From contig WRCU01000040.1 of NCBI GenBank assembly GCA_009783805.1, positions 1 through 9,187 on the forward strand: 9,187 bases of DNA, written 5' to 3'. Positions 1 through 7,156 of the stretch are shown here, one piece after another. The stretch is from Oscillospiraceae bacterium (GTDB lineage: Bacteria; Bacillota; Clostridia; WRCU01). The translations under genes were made by a program, and so were the position numbers. Each line of letters starts with the position of its first letter. Position 1 is the stretch's first letter. The notes under the pieces are model-generated. The model worked only from the letters and a program-made list of their open reading frames with translations, did not search any database and was not told where the DNA came from.

Positions 1-877
1 ATTCCATGGTGAACGAGGCGCCCGACCCGCGCAGGAAGACGTCGCGCACCCGGAAGTCCGCCTCGCCCAAGGCCGAGTAGGTATAGGCCTCGCATGAGGC
101 CCCGCCTGCGATCCGCTCGTAGTCTGGGCTGTCCATATTGAGGATGCCCGTCCTGCACATGCCGAACAGCCTCTTCTTCGAAGCCAGGTAGTCCTCATAG
201 TCCGGATGCTCGTTCGGCCCTATGTGGTCGCTGTGGATGTTGGTGAAGATCCCTATGTCGAAGTCGGAGCAGTCCGCCCGCGACAGCCTCAGCCCCTGCG
301 ACGTGACCTCCATGACGCACGCGCCCACCCCGTTGGCCGCCATGAGCGAGAAGTACCTCTGCAGGTCGCATGACTGCGGCGTGTTTATGGCCGGGCGGTA
401 CTCCGAGGCGCCGTCATGGTACAGGATGCTTCCCAGCATGCCCGTCCTCACGCCCGCCCTCTCGAGTATCTCCCTTATCACGAACGCGGTGGTGGTCTTG
501 CCCTTCGTCCCCGTGATGCCGATGAGCTTGAACCTTCGCGAAGGGTTGCCGTAGAAGGCGGCGGAGCAGGCGGCCAGCGCTTTCTTCGTGTCCGGCACCC
601 AGACGACGGCGGCCTCCCTGCCTCCCGCATGGATCGAGCCGCCCGCCGGTCGGCCATCGCGGCTTGGGCCCACCTCCGAACCCTCTTCCGCGAGGATCAC
701 GGACGCGCCCGACTCCACGGCCATCGCGGCGTAGCCGTGGCCGTCTTCCGCCGCGCCTTTGATGCATGCGAAGAGGAACCCCTCGCCCACCTTCCTGGAA
801 TCGCAGGCGACGCCCTCTATGCCCAGGCCGTCGCCGACGCGGGCCCCTATCACGGACAGCACGTCATTAGCCTTCAT
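1..877 (-). CDS. murE: UDP-N-acetylmuramyl-peptide ligase MurE (N-terminal 292 residues, runs off the window)
   Basis: This cytoplasmic ATP-dependent ligase adds the third stem-peptide residue to UDP-MurNAc-L-Ala-D-Glu. Visible in order are the UDP-MurNAc-binding N-terminal domain with CDSRKV (residues 25-30), then the central ATPase domain. The latter has P-loop GITGTKGKTTT (120-130, K127), INTPQS (164-169), MEVTSQGL (189-196), FTNIHSDHIGPNEHPDYEDY (211-230) and ASKKRLF (232-238), where K234 aligns with the carbamylated lysine of Mur ligases. TK in the P-loop instead of the usual TN, and the HIGPNEHP segment, resemble from memory the streptococcal and second clostridial MurE-type ligases rather than E. 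coli MurE. A Gly/Arg-rich stretch at about 66-89 looks like an insertion. The start is ATG 877 with AGGGG just upstream, 52 bp after the PBP stop. The C-terminal domain that selects lysine or diaminopimelate lies outside the window, so the amino acid added cannot be decided. The family call is secure; a MurE paralogue is the main alternative. Confidence 0.93.
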   Translation of the reverse strand, partial: MKANDVLSVIGARVGDGLGIEGVACDSRKVGEGFLFACIKGAAEDGHGYAAMAVESGASVILAEEGSEVGPSRDGRPAGGSIHAGGREAAVVWVPDTKKALAACSAAFYGNPSRRFKLIGITGTKGKTTTAFVIREILERAGVRTGMLGSILYHDGASEYRPAINTPQSCDLQRYFSLMAANGVGACVMEVTSQGLRLSRADCSDFDIGIFTNIHSDHIGPNEHPDYEDYLASKKRLFGMCRTGILNMDSPDYERIAGGASCEAYTYSALGEADFRVRDVFLRGSGASFTME

Positions 878-929
878 CGTCCCCTACCGCCCCCGTCATG
901 CGCCTCGCGCGCTATATGGCGCGGCGCCT

Positions 930-3146
930 TCATTCCGTGTCGTAGCTTATGAACTCCACCTTCACCACCGAGCCCTTGTCCACCATCTCCCCCGGCTCGT
1001 ATTGCTGCCTCACGGCCGCCACGTACGAGTCGTAGAACCCCTCCACCTTGACGTTCAACCCCACGGCGTTCAACGCCTCCGTGGCCTCGTATATGGTCTT
1101 GCCCAGGACGTTGGGCATCGCGGCCTTCCCGTTCGCGGCCAAGCTCTCCTCGGAGGAGTACACGACGACTATCGAGTTCCTGGGAAGCGTCGTCCCAGCG
1201 GCCGGCCACTGCCCGAACACCGCCCTGTCGTCCCCCCCGCCGCCTTCCAGCCTGTAGTTGAACCCATAGTCGCGCAGCGTGCCCAAGGCCTCAGAGACGT
1301 TCATGCCCTTCACGTTAGGGATGGCACTCTCCTCCACCATCCTTTTCAGGTCCTCGTCCGTATAGCGCCGCTCCACTTCCAAATATTCCAGGGTCTCCTC
1401 CATGATCTGCCTGGCGACGGGGGCCGCGATGGTCCCGCCGTTATGCCCGAACGGGCCGGTGGGGTGGTCGAGTATGACCAACACGCATATGACCGGGTCG
1501 TCGGCCGGAGCGAACGACGAGAATGATGCGATCTTCCTGTCCGAGACCTCCAGCCTGCTCTCCACCGTCTCAGAGGTCCCTGTCTTGCCGGCCACCCTAT
1601 AGCCGGGTATGTACGAGTTCCTGCCGGTACCCGTCGAGACGACCCCCTCCAGGATACCCCTGATCACCGAGGACGTCTCCTCGGATATGACATTGCGGAC
1701 CACCTCGGCCTCATACCGCTCCACGACGTTCCCCTTGGAGTCGAGGAGCTCCTTGATGATGGTGGGCCTCACCAGGTGGCCCCCATTGGCGAGCGTGCAA
1801 TAGGCCGTTATCAACTGCAGCGGCGTTATCGTGAAGCTTTGGCCGAACGAGGCCGTGGCCATGTCGATCTCCTGGGGGCTCTGGTGGATGACGCCCTTCT
1901 CCTCGCCGAGCAGGCCGACCCCCGTCCTTTCCAGGAAGCCGAAGGCGCGCATGTACTCATAGAACCTCTTGATGCCCAGGCTGCGCGAGACCGTCACGAA
2001 CGCGGGGTTGCATGAGTAGTATACGCTTTCCCTGAACGTGACGTGCCCATGCAGCTCGGTCCTCCAGCAGTTGATGACGTAGTCCGCCACCTCGACGGGG
2101 TAGTCGTCCAAGGGCGTGTCCGGCGTCACGACCCTCTCCTCCAAGGCCATCGCGGCCGTTATCGCCTTGAATGTCGACCCCGGCTCATAGGTGGCGGAGA
2201 CGGCCTTGTTCCTCCAGACGTTCGCCTCCAAGAACTCCACGTCCTCCTTTGACCTGCCCGTCCACCCTGCGGCCGCCAGGTAAGGCAGGTCCGGCATCCT
2301 CCTCGGGTCGTTGCAATCGTAGTCGGGCTTGGATGACATCGCCAGGATCTCCCCGCTGTTCGGGTCCATCACTATGGCGACCGCCCCGTTAAGCAGCCTG
2401 TGGGTCCTTATCGCGTCATCCAAGGCGTTCTCCGCGAACGTCTGTATGGCTTCGTCGATGGTCAGGACGACCCCGTAGCCGTCGACGGCCTCCACGTAGA
2501 CCTCCTCGGCGAACGGCAGCTTACGGGTGTTCCCGTCCACGCCGTATACCGTCTTCCCTACGGTGCCCCTCAGCCTGTCCTCCATTATGGTCTCTATGCC
2601 GGCCAACCCCCGGCCGTCGTCGCCGGTGAAGCCTATCACGTGGGACGCCAGGTTCCCGTATGGGTACACCCTCTTTGGGCTGTCCTCGATGATGATCCCG
2701 TATATGCCCGCCTCATCGGCCCATCGCCTCAGGTCGCCGCCCAGCTCCCGGTCCACCTGCCGCGCCACCATCTCGTACTCGCCGTCCCTGTCAAGGCGGT
2801 CGAACACGCGCTCCCAGCCTATTCCCGTGATCATCGAGAATTCGAGCGCGAAGTCGAAGCCGGATATGCCGAGGCTTTTCAGGCTGGCGCCAAGCGCCTT
2901 GGGATCGATGGCTATGTCGTTCACCGAAACGCTGTAGGCCAGCCTCTTGCCGTTCCTGTCCAGGATGTCGCCCCTGACCGGGCGCACGTCCCTGCTCTTG
3001 GTTATCTGCCTCAATATTTCCTGCTCATAGCGCTTCCCTTCCGCTATCTGCAGGTTGGCGAAGTTCATGGCGATGAACCCCATGGCGACCACGGCCGCCA
3101 TGAACAGAGACATAACCCTTTTCCGCGTCTTTGGATGGACCCCCAC
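930..3146 (-). CDS. class B penicillin-binding protein with two PASTA domains (FtsI/PBP2B/SpoVD type)
   Basis: This is a membrane-anchored DD-transpeptidase that cross-links septal peptidoglycan, acting on the outer face of the membrane. A short basic N-terminus leads into one transmembrane helix (about residues 11-30). Next come the PBP dimerisation domain, starting near RPVRGDILDRNG (55-66), and the transpeptidase domain. All three catalytic motifs are intact: STFK (324-327, nucleophile S324), SCN (378-380) and KTG (521-523). Two PASTA domains follow (about 608-665 and 676-735). The length of 738 aa is typical for a PASTA-bearing PBP. PBP2B of Bacillus subtilis has two PASTA domains and SpoVD one, so this looks like the division PBP, but a sporulation role cannot be excluded by sequence. 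The start is GTG 3146, chosen because GGGGAAGG lies 6 nt upstream and no ATG/GTG/TTG occurs in frame between it and the upstream stop. The gene lies 60 bp after the ftsL-like gene, consistent with FtsL partnering. Confidence 0.95.
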   Translation of the reverse strand: MGVHPKTRKRVMSLFMAAVVAMGFIAMNFANLQIAEGKRYEQEILRQITKSRDVRPVRGDILDRNGKRLAYSVSVNDIAIDPKALGASLKSLGISGFDFALEFSMITGIGWERVFDRLDRDGEYEMVARQVDRELGGDLRRWADEAGIYGIIIEDSPKRVYPYGNLASHVIGFTGDDGRGLAGIETIMEDRLRGTVGKTVYGVDGNTRKLPFAEEVYVEAVDGYGVVLTIDEAIQTFAENALDDAIRTHRLLNGAVAIVMDPNSGEILAMSSKPDYDCNDPRRMPDLPYLAAAGWTGRSKEDVEFLEANVWRNKAVSATYEPGSTFKAITAAMALEERVVTPDTPLDDYPVEVADYVINCWRTELHGHVTFRESVYYSCNPAFVTVSRSLGIKRFYEYMRAFGFLERTGVGLLGEEKGVIHQSPQEIDMATASFGQSFTITPLQLITAYCTLANGGHLVRPTIIKELLDSKGNVVERYEAEVVRNVISEETSSVIRGILEGVVSTGTGRNSYIPGYRVAGKTGTSETVESRLEVSDRKIASFSSFAPADDPVICVLVILDHPTGPFGHNGGTIAAPVARQIMEETLEYLEVERRYTDEDLKRMVEESAIPNVKGMNVSEALGTLRDYGFNYRLEGGGGDDRAVFGQWPAAGTTLPRNSIVVVYSSEESLAANGKAAMPNVLGKTIYEATEALNAVGLNVKVEGFYDSYVAAVRQQYEPGEMVDKGSVVKVEFISYDTE

Positions 3147-3152
3147 GAAAAG

Positions 3153-3160
3153 CCTTCCCC
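3153..3160 (-). promoter_or_regulatory. ribosome binding site of the PASTA PBP gene
   Basis: On the minus strand GGGGAAGG sits 6 nt before GTG 3146. It supports the GTG start over the in-frame ATG at codon 12. A GC-rich inverted repeat (3165-3179) lies immediately upstream. Confidence 0.7.
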
Positions 3161-3206
3161 CCGCCGCGCCCCGGGCGCGCTCACTCAGGCGCCTACATGC
3201 CGCCCG

Positions 3207-4214
3207 TCAGCTTATAAAGGATAGTATGGACCCGATTATGCCGTCCATGATCCCCAACCGCGCCTCGCCGACTTCCAGGATGACGGTCTGGTCCTTGTGC
3301 GGCACGTTTATCACCCTCACCTGGGACTTGTCGGGCTTCTGCATGCCCAACCGCCCTTCCGCCTGCGCCTTAGCCTCGTATATGTCCTTCCTCCGCTCTA
3401 TCTCCGAGCTTAGGAACCCGTTCTCCTCCACCAATTCGGCCAAGGCCCTCTCGCCTCGTTTGATCTCGTAGGATATGTCCATCTGCTGGTTTTCCATGAT
3501 GAGGATAAGCGTGTAGCCCATTATAGCGACGATGAGCAGGAGGACCAGGAAGGCGCGGCCTTTCCGCCTGACCTTCCTCATGGCCTTTTCCTTATAATAT
3601 TCGCTGCCTTCGCGGATGCCCTTGATTATCCGCTCCCTCTCACCTTCGTCCAAGGCTAAGGTCACGGGCGATTCGGCCTTGGCCTCCGGCCCGCCCATGC
3701 CCGGCCCGGCCCCCGTGCGGCCACCCTTGCTCCGGCCGACCGAGCCCTCCGCCGCGCCAGGTACGGCGTCCGCGCCGCCGGCCCTGACGGAGCGCCCGAT
3801 ACCGGCCGCGCCGTGGCTGATCGCATTCCTGCGCTCGATCTTGTCCTTGTGGAGCTCGGTCCAATAGTCGGCGCCGTCGACCGGACCGCCCCCCATCCCG
3901 CCTTGGACGGCGGCAAGGGCCCCATTCCGCCAAGTCGGAGCGCCTTCATGGGCGCGTCCCACGGGGCCGCCCATGTCCGGGCGGACGACGGCGGCCGCAC
4001 CCCGACCGACCGCGTCCCTGCGCTCGATCAGCCCCCTGTAGTAGTCCGTCCAGTATGTGGGGCCGTCGCCCGGGCCGTCCGGTACGTCCGCGCAGACGGC
4101 GGCATGGCCTCCATGCCGCCCGGACGGCGCATCCCCATAGGCGCGTCCCGCGCCGTTCGGCCATCCGCCGTCCTCGACCCGCAGTGCGGCCGACCCCGAT
4201 TGGTATGCCCCCAT
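3207..4214 (-). CDS. FtsL/DivIC-like division protein with a long, internally duplicated cytoplasmic N-terminus
   Basis: This 335-aa protein sits in the ftsL slot between rsmH and the division PBP. Its C-terminal third has FtsL/DivIC architecture: a basic stop-transfer (KVRRKGR, 214-220), one transmembrane helix (221-239) and a charged coiled-coil-like segment (about 240-287). A short extracytoplasmic tail ends in a hydrophobic stretch (GIMDGIIGSILSFIS, 321-335). FtsL proteins scaffold septal peptidoglycan synthesis through FtsQ/DivIB, FtsW and the class B PBP; that role is inferred from position and topology because the family is poorly conserved. Family members are usually about 90-170 aa, so this is very long. 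The extra roughly 200 N-terminal residues are Gly/Ala/Arg-rich and contain two copies of a 55-residue unit (24-78 and 87-141). The start ATG 4214 lies 4 bp after the rsmH stop, with AAGGGCGG nearby in the rsmH end. Internal starts (Met81, Met107, Met173, Met212) are possible, but conservation between the repeats argues that the N-terminus is translated. Confidence 0.78.
   Translation of the reverse strand: MGAYQSGSAALRVEDGGWPNGAGRAYGDAPSGRHGGHAAVCADVPDGPGDGPTYWTDYYRGLIERRDAVGRGAAAVVRPDMGGPVGRAHEGAPTWRNGALAAVQGGMGGGPVDGADYWTELHKDKIERRNAISHGAAGIGRSVRAGGADAVPGAAEGSVGRSKGGRTGAGPGMGGPEAKAESPVTLALDEGERERIIKGIREGSEYYKEKAMRKVRRKGRAFLVLLLIVAIMGYTLILIMENQQMDISYEIKRGERALAELVEENGFLSSEIERRKDIYEAKAQAEGRLGMQKPDKSQVRVINVPHKDQTVILEVGEARLGIMDGIIGSILSFIS
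3792..4145 (-). repeat. tandem 63-codon duplication inside the ftsL-like gene
   Basis: Copy 1 spans 3981-4145 (residues 24-78) and copy 2 spans 3792-3956 (residues 87-141), a period of 189 bp. The copies align without gaps over 55 residues with about 25 identities. The core is YWT[DE], then IERR[DN]A[VI] and GAA (residues 54-75 and 117-138). On the plus strand the decamer gcgctcgatc recurs at 3831 and 4020. Differences are often synonymous or conservative (TAC/TAT, ACG/ACC, GAC/GAG, Asp/Asn, Val/Ile), as expected if the unit is maintained as protein. I do not recognise the motif. Confidence 0.85.
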
Positions 4215-4218
4215 ATGC

Positions 4219-5235
4219 CTAACCGCCCTTATGAGTGATGGCGCCCCGCGGCAGCCTCTCCGCGACGCGCAGCTTCGCGCTCCTGGCCCTCCTGTTTTCG
4301 GCCAGCTCCCGCTCTGACGCGGTTATGGGCCTCGCGTTCACGACCTTGAGGCTCGGCTCAATCCCGCAGACGCAGATCGGGGCCTCGGCCGGGCATACGC
4401 AAGGGTTGGCCCCCTTGCGGAAACGATCCTTCACGGCCCTGTCCTCGAGCGAGTGGAACGTGACCACGCATATCCTGCCCCCCTCGAGCAGTAGGTCAAC
4501 GGCCGCCTCCAGCCCCTTCCCCAAGGCTTCCAGCTCGCCGTTCACCTCCATCCGTATCGCCTGGAACGTCCTCCTGGCCGGGTGCACCCCTTTCCTATGC
4601 CTGACCGCCGCCGGCACCGCCATGTCGATGACCCTGACCAGCTCCCCCGTCGTTGCGATCGGCCTGACGGCCCTTTGGGCGCATATGAACGACGCGATCC
4701 GCCCGGCCCACGCCTCCTCCCCATAGCGCCTGATGACGGAGGCGAGTCTCCCTTCATCGTATCCGTTCACCACGTCGGCGGCCGTGACGCCGCCGCCGCG
4801 GTCCATCCTCATGTCGAGCGGCGCGTCCGCCCCGTAGCTGAACCCGCGCGCCCCATCGTCGAGGTGCTCCGAACTCACCCCCAGGTCCAGGAGCACGCCG
4901 TCCAGTCCCGCGACGCCCAACCCGCCGCAAATGGCGCGCATGTCGGCGAAGTCGCCCTTCACGACGTCCCACCTCGCAGGGTGCCCTAGGCCGTCCCTGA
5001 CCTCTTTCGTCCGAGCCACGGCCGACTCGTCCTTATCGACGGAGACCAGCCACCCCCCACGCCCCAGCATGGCGCATATGGCCGCGCTGTGCCCCCCGCC
5101 GCCCGCGGTCCCGTCCAGGTACGTCCCCCCGGACCGCACCTTCAAGCCGGCCAGCGACTCATCCAGCAAGACCGGAGTATGGTATCCGTCCCGACCCATG
5201 GCCACGTCAGCACCCGTAACGCTGCAGCTCCTCAT
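4219..5235 (-). CDS. rsmH: 16S rRNA (cytosine-1402-N4)-methyltransferase RsmH (MraW)
   Basis: RsmH is the SAM-dependent enzyme that methylates N4 of C1402 in the ribosomal P site of 16S rRNA; the gene is a fixed member of dcw clusters. Family motifs appear in order: YHTPVLLDESL (18-28), the SAM-binding LDGTAGGGGHS (40-50), LDLGVSS (116-122), PLDMRMD (139-145), HPARRTFQAIRMEVN (218-232), TFHSLEDR (259-266) and the C-terminal ARPITASERELAENRRARSAKLR (split at 301-312 and 313-323). A CVC...CVC pair of cysteines (279-290) is also seen in Gram-positive homologues. ATG 5235 has AGGA 6 nt upstream and overlaps the mraZ end by 29 bp, giving 338 aa. ATG 5199 (codon 13) lies just after the mraZ stop, would give 326 aa and matches the usual N-terminus better, but lacks a clear ribosome binding site. 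Either start is possible; the identity is certain. Confidence 0.96.
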   Translation of the reverse strand: MRSCSVTGADVAMGRDGYHTPVLLDESLAGLKVRSGGTYLDGTAGGGGHSAAICAMLGRGGWLVSVDKDESAVARTKEVRDGLGHPARWDVVKGDFADMRAICGGLGVAGLDGVLLDLGVSSEHLDDGARGFSYGADAPLDMRMDRGGGVTAADVVNGYDEGRLASVIRRYGEEAWAGRIASFICAQRAVRPIATTGELVRVIDMAVPAAVRHRKGVHPARRTFQAIRMEVNGELEALGKGLEAAVDLLLEGGRICVVTFHSLEDRAVKDRFRKGANPCVCPAEAPICVCGIEPSLKVVNARPITASERELAENRRARSAKLRVAERLPRGAITHKGG

Positions 5236-5638
5236 ACACCTTCCTGTAGTCGGCGCCAGGGGAGCCGAACTGGGCCTCCCAACGTTCCTGCGCCCAAACC
5301 TCTATCCGGTTGGCCGCCCCTATGAAGACGACGTTCCTCTGGATCCCCGACATCTCCCTGTGCATCTGCGGTATAAGCACCCTGCCGTGGGTGTCCGCCT
5401 CCACGGTCGCGGACAGGCCTATGATCAGCCGCTGCGCGTTCCTCGCGTGCTCGTCCGAGGTGGGCAGCGAGCCTATGGCCTCCAAGATCCTGGCCCAACC
5501 GCCCATGTCGTAGGCATATAAACAGCCCTCGGCCCCCACCGTCAGCTTGAAGCGGTCACAGCCTCCGTCCCTGAAAGGCTGGGGCATGTTCACCCTCCCC
5601 TTCCCGTCGACCACATGGGTGAAGCAACCTTCGAACAT
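5207..5638 (-). CDS. mraZ: transcriptional regulator MraZ
   Basis: MraZ is a small DNA-binding protein that forms rings and represses its own dcw operon by binding repeated boxes upstream of mraZ. The 143-aa length is normal. It has two SpoVT/AbrB-like half-domains, each with the family DxxxR signature: DGKGRVNMP (11-19) and DTHGRVLIP (82-90). The start is ATG 5638, with AGGGAG 5 nt upstream. It is the first gene of the cluster, directly downstream of a good promoter and four phased boxes, so autoregulation is likely. The gene overlaps the longer rsmH reading frame by 29 bp, suggesting translational coupling. Confidence 0.96.
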   Translation of the reverse strand: MFEGCFTHVVDGKGRVNMPQPFRDGGCDRFKLTVGAEGCLYAYDMGGWARILEAIGSLPTSDEHARNAQRLIIGLSATVEADTHGRVLIPQMHREMSGIQRNVVFIGAANRIEVWAQERWEAQFGSPGADYRKVYEELQRYGC

Positions 5639-5643
5639 CGCGG

Positions 5644-5649
5644 CTCCCT
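5644..5649 (-). promoter_or_regulatory. ribosome binding site of mraZ
   Basis: AGGGAG on the minus strand is 5 nt before ATG 5638, which supports that start. Confidence 0.75.
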
Positions 5650-5658
5650 GGGCTTAAA

Positions 5659-5693
5659 TCCCACTCATGAACACTAATTCCCATTAATGAACA
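5659..5693 (-). promoter_or_regulatory. probable MraZ operator: four pentamer boxes at 10-bp spacing
   Basis: Reading the minus strand, TGTTC (5689-5693), TGGGA (5679-5683), TGTTC (5669-5673) and TGGGA (5659-5663) follow each other at exactly 10 bp. They form two near-identical 20-bp direct repeats that match at 17 of 20 positions. MraZ of E. coli is known to bind TGGGN repeats separated by 5 bp upstream of mraZ, and the spacing and position here agree. The boxes lie between the promoter and the mraZ start, where bound protein would block early elongation or promoter escape. TGTTC is not the canonical box, so its role is inferred from phasing. Confidence 0.72.
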
Positions 5694-5712
5694 CCATAAA
5701 CCGAATGCCGCC

Positions 5713-5741
5713 ATTATATACAGGCAAATACATACTTACAA
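5713..5741 (-). promoter_or_regulatory. sigma-70/sigma-A type promoter of the mraZ operon
   Basis: On the minus strand TTGTAA (-35, 5736-5741) is separated by 17 bp from a perfect TATAAT (-10, 5713-5718). Transcription would begin near 5706, giving a leader of about 70 nt before mraZ that contains the boxes at 5659-5693. An A/T tract at 5756-5773, 14 bp upstream of the -35, could act as a partial UP element. This is the only convincing promoter in the window. Confidence 0.82.
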
Positions 5742-5819
5742 CTTGCCGAACGCATGAAAATATATTTTATTTTGAAGACATGTATGGAACATATGTTTTC
5801 ATATGCGCCTAACGCAACG

Positions 5820-5853
5820 AAAAAGGCTTTATGCATAAATATGCATAAAGCCT
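5820..5853 (-). terminator. Rho-independent terminator after the rodA-like gene
   Basis: A perfect 13-bp inverted repeat (5824-5836 and 5841-5853) has a 4-nt loop. On the minus strand it is followed by a T-run (5820-5824, whose first T pairs in the stem). It starts 41 nt after the rodA-like stop and has no T-run on the plus-strand side, so it serves the leuS-lgt-rodA transcript. The octamer TGCATAAA (plus strand) occurs in both arms and once more at 5853-5860. The stem is AT-rich towards the loop, unlike the GC-rich genes. Confidence 0.85.
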
Positions 5854-5893
5854 GCATAAATCATCGCCTCATACGGGTAGGATCGCCCAGACG

Positions 5894-7156
5894 CTAGCCG
5901 CCCTCCACGGCGGCCTCCTTTTCGCGGCGCAGCGAGACGCCCATGATGATGCCCGCAAGCATGAGGTTGGAAATCATCGCACTACCCCCCGCGCTGACAA
6001 AAGGCATCGGTATCCCAGTCAGCGGCAGCATGCCGACGTTCATGCCGATGTTCTCCACGTAGTGGAACGCGAGCACGGAGGTCAGGCCGAACACGATGTA
6101 GGATCCGTACCTGTCGCGGGCCCTCATCGCCACGTACAGGCACCTGGCCAGCAGGAGCATGATCAGCGCGATGATCGCCATGCAGCCCACGAATCCCAGC
6201 TCCTCGCCTATCACCGCGAATATCGAGTCGGACTCCTTGACGGGTATGACGCCCCTCTGGGTCATGATCCCGCCGAACAGGCCCTTGCCGGAGACCCCGC
6301 CCGATCCTATTGCCCTGGTCGTGCTGTCGACGTGCCACCCCCCGTCGTTCACGTCCAGGCCGGGGTTCATGAAGACGAGGATCCTCTGCTTCCTCTTGTC
6401 GTTGAGCAGGAAGAACCACGTGAATATGGCGATCGGTATGGACGCCAGCGCCAGCTCTATGAAGTACCGGTACTTGAAGCCGTATACGTAGAGCATGCAG
6501 ACCAGGGTGAACAGCAGCATCAAGGCCATCCCGAAGTCCGGCTGTATCACGATGAGCCCGATGGGTACGGCCGAGCTGCCTATGAGCAGGAAGAGGTCCT
6601 TGGCGCTGAAGCGTTCCTTCAGCCTGTCGAGGAGCTTCGCGCAGACCAGGACGAAGGTGATCTTGACTACCTCGGACGGTTGGAAAGAGAACCCCAGGAT
6701 GCTGACCCACCTGGTCGACCCCTGGCCCTCCCCCCCAAACCCGAAGAGGAACACGTATATGAGCGCCAGGCACGCCGCCGCGTGCAGGACATAGTCGATG
6801 TGCCTGAAGAACCTATAGTCGAAGAGGGACAGCGTGACGAACAGCGCGGCGCCCATCGCGGTGGCCGCCACCTGCCTCCTGATAATGCCCTGCCCGTCCC
6901 TCATGGAGTCGACGGCGCTGGGCAGCACGATGAACCCGAAGACGAGGATCGCGGCCAGGAACGCCAGCAGCAGGTAGTCGTACCGCCTCATGAAGTCTAT
7001 GGAGACTATCCTTTGGACGGCCGGCGCCCTGCTGGGGTCAGCGCCGTCGCTGGCGTTTGCGAAGCGGCTCCGGCCCCTCGGCCGGCCGCCCGGGTCGCCC
7101 GGCCTGTCGGGCCGCCTCTGAGGGCTGGGCTTGCCGCCCCCGCTGAAGAAGGTCAT
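5894..7156 (-). CDS. SEDS-family peptidoglycan glycosyltransferase, RodA/FtsW type
   Basis: This is a polytopic membrane enzyme that polymerises lipid II into glycan strands with a class B PBP partner. SEDS signatures are present: FQPSEVVKI (158-166), QPDFGMA (205-211, with D207 at the conserved Asp), GSGGVSGKGLFGG (284-296), VKESDSIFAVIGEELGFVG (306-324) and GIPMPFVSAGGS (381-392). About ten hydrophobic segments span residues 58-410. It looks more RodA-like than FtsW-like, but the two cannot be separated with certainty here. The product is 420 aa; the first 50 or so residues form an Arg/Pro/Gly-rich extension (10 basic, 4 acidic) before the usual family start near MRRYDYLLLAF (56-66). ATG 7156 overlaps the lgt stop by 4 bp (ATGA), implying translational coupling; no strong ribosome binding site is seen. 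Met56 is the alternative start. It is the last gene before the terminator. Confidence 0.93.
   Translation of the reverse strand: MTFFSGGGKPSPQRRPDRPGDPGGRPRGRSRFANASDGADPSRAPAVQRIVSIDFMRRYDYLLLAFLAAILVFGFIVLPSAVDSMRDGQGIIRRQVAATAMGAALFVTLSLFDYRFFRHIDYVLHAAACLALIYVFLFGFGGEGQGSTRWVSILGFSFQPSEVVKITFVLVCAKLLDRLKERFSAKDLFLLIGSSAVPIGLIVIQPDFGMALMLLFTLVCMLYVYGFKYRYFIELALASIPIAIFTWFFLLNDKRKQRILVFMNPGLDVNDGGWHVDSTTRAIGSGGVSGKGLFGGIMTQRGVIPVKESDSIFAVIGEELGFVGCMAIIALIMLLLARCLYVAMRARDRYGSYIVFGLTSVLAFHYVENIGMNVGMLPLTGIPMPFVSAGGSAMISNLMLAGIIMGVSLRREKEAAVEGG

Noticed and set aside
900..927. Bulged GC hairpin in the gap between the PBP and murE genes
   Set aside because: Arms of 5 and 4 bp with a 4-nt bulge and no T-run. 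Not a terminator, and such pairing is likely by chance in this GC-rich stretch.
759..1526. Plus-strand open frame (255 codons) spanning the murE start and PBP end
   Set aside because: Runs antisense through two well-supported genes and shows no family features.
2400..3224. Plus-strand open frame (274 codons) opposite the PBP N-terminal region
   Set aside because: Shadow of the PBP gene; no domain, no convincing ribosome binding site or promoter.
3570..3620. Possible third copy of the FtsL-like repeat (EYYKEKAMRKVRRKGR)
   Set aside because: It does not fall at the 63-residue period and shares only a loose aromatic/basic pattern with YWT...IERR.
5790..5805. CATATG-TTTT-CATATG inverted repeat between terminator and promoter
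   Set aside because: Both arms are themselves palindromic hexamers in AT-rich DNA and the position is far upstream of the promoter, so operator function cannot be supported.
5797..5817. Possible second promoter upstream of the main one (TTGCGT with a weak -10)
   Set aside because: The -10 candidates (ATATGT or TATGTT) are poor matches compared with the perfect TATAAT downstream.
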